8,104 nucleotides of DNA, taken from positions 1 to 8,104 of the forward strand of contig JAEZNC010000016.1 of NCBI GenBank assembly GCA_023441905.1. The letters are read 5' to 3'. Positions 7,027 through 8,104 of this stretch are shown here, in pieces (within the stretch, counting starts at the first letter, position 1; the number at the start of each line of letters is the position of its first letter). Source of the stretch: Bacillota bacterium. GTDB lineage: Bacteria; Bacillota; Clostridia; Christensenellales; SZUA-584. The notes below the pieces were generated by a model that saw only the letters and a list, made by a program, of their open reading frames with translations, had not been told where the DNA came from and made no database searches. The position numbers and the translations under genes are program-made.

Positions 7027-7035
7027 TTATCCACA
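7027..7035 (+). promoter_or_regulatory. Perfect single DnaA-box sequence
   Basis: TTATCCACA on the plus strand equals the strict DnaA-box consensus. It lies 22 nt upstream of the TTG start of the c-di-GMP enzyme gene, inside its predicted leader. No cluster of boxes or AT-rich unwinding element is nearby, so it is not an origin. A single 9-mer match on either strand of a window this size is expected by chance in roughly one of sixteen windows. Confidence 0.3.
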
Positions 7036-7038
7036 ACC

Positions 7039-7086
7039 TGCGGACACCGCCGCACCAGCAGAAAAGCATTTTTTTCTAGTTCTGGT
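7039..7086 (-). other. Two adjacent leader hairpins before the c-di-GMP enzyme gene
   Basis: On the minus strand ACCAG (7086-7082) pairs with CTGGT (7058-7054), enclosing GAAAA/TTTTC, and is followed directly by TGCGG/CCGCA (7054-7050 with 7043-7039) around a 6-nt loop. No U-run follows, so they are not terminators. A 6-base direct repeat AACTAG also occurs on the minus strand here. They lie in the predicted 5' leader; function is unknown. Confidence 0.35.
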
Positions 7087-7116
7087 CTGTTGATGCAGCT
7101 AGTTATTTTATCGTCT

Positions 7117-7142
7117 TAATCGGCTTATTATTTAGCGGTTTA
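7117..7142 (-). promoter_or_regulatory. Sigma-28 (SigD/FliA)-like promoter of the c-di-GMP enzyme gene
   Basis: TAAA (7142-7139), 14 nt, then GCCGATTA (7124-7117). The sigma-28 family consensus is TAAA, about 15 nt, then GCCGATAA or GCCGATAT, so the -10 matches seven of eight bases and the spacing is within one base. Transcription would begin near 7110, leaving a leader of about 105 nt. The site lies between the end of the transporter operon and the signalling gene, reading toward the latter. No comparable sigma-A promoter was found in this gap. Confidence 0.65.
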
Positions 7143-7158
7143 TCATTTTAAAAAGGAA

Positions 7159-7190
7159 AAAGCCTGTTATCAGCGGGATGGACGAGCTTT
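7159..7190 (-). terminator. Weak possible terminator of the transporter operon
   Basis: AAAGC (7190-7186) and GCTTT (7163-7159) could pair around a loop containing CTG-ATAA-CAG, followed by TTTTTCC and TTTTT. The stem is short and overlaps the last codons of the permease gene, so it may be incidental. Confidence 0.25.
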
Positions 7191-8000
7191 GCCGATGTGC
7201 TTCAATATGAAAAACAGGAAAAATGCAATGAGGTTCACAACAACGACAGCGGCACCTGCCGGCACCGACCAGACAAACGAGATGACAATGCCGATGACAA
7301 AGCACACGACGGACAAAACGGCCGCGCTGATCACCACGCTTTTAAAGCTTTTAAATAAGCGCATTGACGTGAGAGCCGGAAAAATGATGAGGCTCGAAAT
7401 CAGCATCGCGCCCATCATGCGCATACCCACCACGATAATCAACGCTGTGAGCATGGCAATGAGCATGTTGTACCGCCCGGCCTTCGTCCCCGTGGCTTTG
7501 GCAAAGCTCTCATCAAACGTAACCGCAAATATCTTGTTATAAAACAGCACATAGAGCACCAGCACGGCCACGGATACGAGCGAGCATAAAACCACATCAC
7601 TTTCACTCATCGCGAGAATGCTGCCGAACATATAGTTGTACACATCCACATTCATACCGGTGGTCAGTGATACAACGATGATGCCTATGGCAATGGCGCT
7701 GCTTGATATAATCGCAATCGCGGCATCGCCTTTTATCATGCTGTTCTCGCCGAGCCGCATGAGCAGAAATGCCGTGAGCGCCACGACGGGCAGCGAGACC
7801 TCGAGCGGGGCCACATTCAGCGCGAGCGACACCGAGAGCGCGCCAAACCCCACATGGGACAGCCCGTCCCCAATCATCGAGTAGCGTTTGAGCACAAGGC
7901 TGACACCGAGCAGCGCCGCACTAAGTGCCACAAGCACGCCGACGATCAGCGCCCGCACGATAAACGTATAGGATAGCAGCTCCGTGAGCCATTCAAACAT
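7170..8000 (-). CDS. Metal-ion ABC transporter permease, ABC-3 family (ZnuB/TroC/MntB type)
   Basis: A 276-residue integral membrane subunit of a divalent-metal importer, forming the channel through which a lipoprotein-delivered metal passes. About eight or nine hydrophobic segments are visible (near 13-36, 50-62, 68-82, 93-113, 135-154, 177-195, 197-212, 221-242, 246-266). Family signatures are GDGLSHVGFGALS (44-56), DESFAKATG (163-171) and VVGMRMMGAMLISSLIIFPA (190-209). The length is normal for ABC-3 permeases (about 260-300) and the C-terminus is basic, as expected for a cytosolic end. ATG at 8000 has a G-rich ribosome site (8010-8014) 9 nt upstream. It overlaps the ATPase stop codon by 8 nt, indicating translational coupling. 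The SHVGF form is seen in zinc permeases, but zinc, manganese and iron systems cannot be separated reliably by sequence reading; zinc is a mild preference. Confidence 0.93.
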   Translation of the reverse strand: MFEWLTELLSYTFIVRALIVGVLVALSAALLGVSLVLKRYSMIGDGLSHVGFGALSVSLALNVAPLEVSLPVVALTAFLLMRLGENSMIKGDAAIAIISSSAIAIGIIVVSLTTGMNVDVYNYMFGSILAMSESDVVLCSLVSVAVLVLYVLFYNKIFAVTFDESFAKATGTKAGRYNMLIAMLTALIIVVGMRMMGAMLISSLIIFPALTSMRLFKSFKSVVISAAVLSVVCFVIGIVISFVWSVPAGAAVVVVNLIAFFLFFILKHIGKARPSR

Positions 8001-8104
8001 CGCAAAAGTCCCCCATCATCCTCCGGCCTATCGGTGTGGCCAAATAATCCTGCGTGGAACCAAAAAACGCGCTTTGCATCGCCATGTGCAGAATCCGGTT
8101 TCCG
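7993..8104 (-). CDS. ABC transporter ATP-binding protein, C-terminal 36 residues (partial)
   Basis: The frame entering at the right edge reads GNRILHMAMQ then SAFFGSTQDYLATPIGRR and ends at TGA (7995-7993). It resembles the C-terminal tail of ZnuC/MntA-type ATPases, where a short strand (usually NG..FFG) is followed by a small helix. The Walker and signature motifs lie outside the window, so the call rests on this tail and on the 8-nt overlap with the ABC-3 permease gene. Together they form the end of a metal uptake operon whose binding-protein gene, if in the same operon, would be upstream, beyond 8104. Confidence 0.8.
   Translation of the reverse strand, partial: GNRILHMAMQSAFFGSTQDYLATPIGRRMMGDFCDV

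Noticed and set aside
7021..7040. Replication origin suggested by the DnaA box
   Set aside because: There is only one box, no AT-rich unwinding region, and none of the usual neighbours such as dnaA or dnaN.
1..8104. CRISPR arrays, insertion sequences, tRNA or rRNA genes
   Set aside because: No regularly spaced repeats, transposase frames, terminal inverted repeats or RNA-gene signatures were seen on either strand.

Overview
The window reads as the chromosome of a strictly or mostly anaerobic, probably motile Firmicute of the Clostridia type with a fairly balanced base composition. The reasons are an Hcp-type hybrid-cluster protein, strong purine-rich Shine-Dalgarno sites, a GGDEF plus HD-GYP fusion with the Asp-Val-Asn-Gly-Leu-Lys signature common in that phylum, a soluble-tailed chemoreceptor, and a sigma-28-like promoter. 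This assignment is inference; no rRNA or other phylogenetic marker is present.

All five genes lie on the minus strand, so the window is transcribed from right to left. From the right: the last 36 codons of a metal ABC transporter ATPase (7993-8104) overlap by 8 nt the start of its membrane permease (7170-8000). A 164-nt gap then carries a sigma-28-like promoter, two leader hairpins and a perfect DnaA box. Next is a 1116-residue soluble multi-sensor c-di-GMP enzyme (3655-7005, TTG start) with several PAS domains, a GAF domain, GGDEF and HD-GYP. A 320-nt gap holds its probable terminator, a candidate promoter, and a second terminator-like hairpin sitting inside the leader of the next gene. That gene is an 805-residue methyl-accepting chemotaxis protein (917-3334) with a double-Cache sensor, tandem HAMP, a cysteine-rich PAS and a complete signalling domain. 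It ends at a clear terminator (846-878). Last comes hcp (1-712, cut by the window edge), preceded by a perfect 20-bp palindrome with Crp/Fnr geometry.

Functionally there are three units: metal uptake (right), motility and c-di-GMP signalling (centre), and nitrosative/redox stress defence (left). The central pair is the most connected: a sigma-28-type promoter would place a c-di-GMP synthesis/degradation enzyme in the flagellar regulon beside a chemoreceptor, and the chemoreceptor mRNA seems to carry an attenuator-like leader. The best regulatory signals are the hcp palindrome, centred exactly at -41.5 from a predicted start site, the sigma-28 promoter and the attenuator-like hairpin. I did not find a wholly new system; no CRISPR array, mobile element, tRNA or rRNA was seen.
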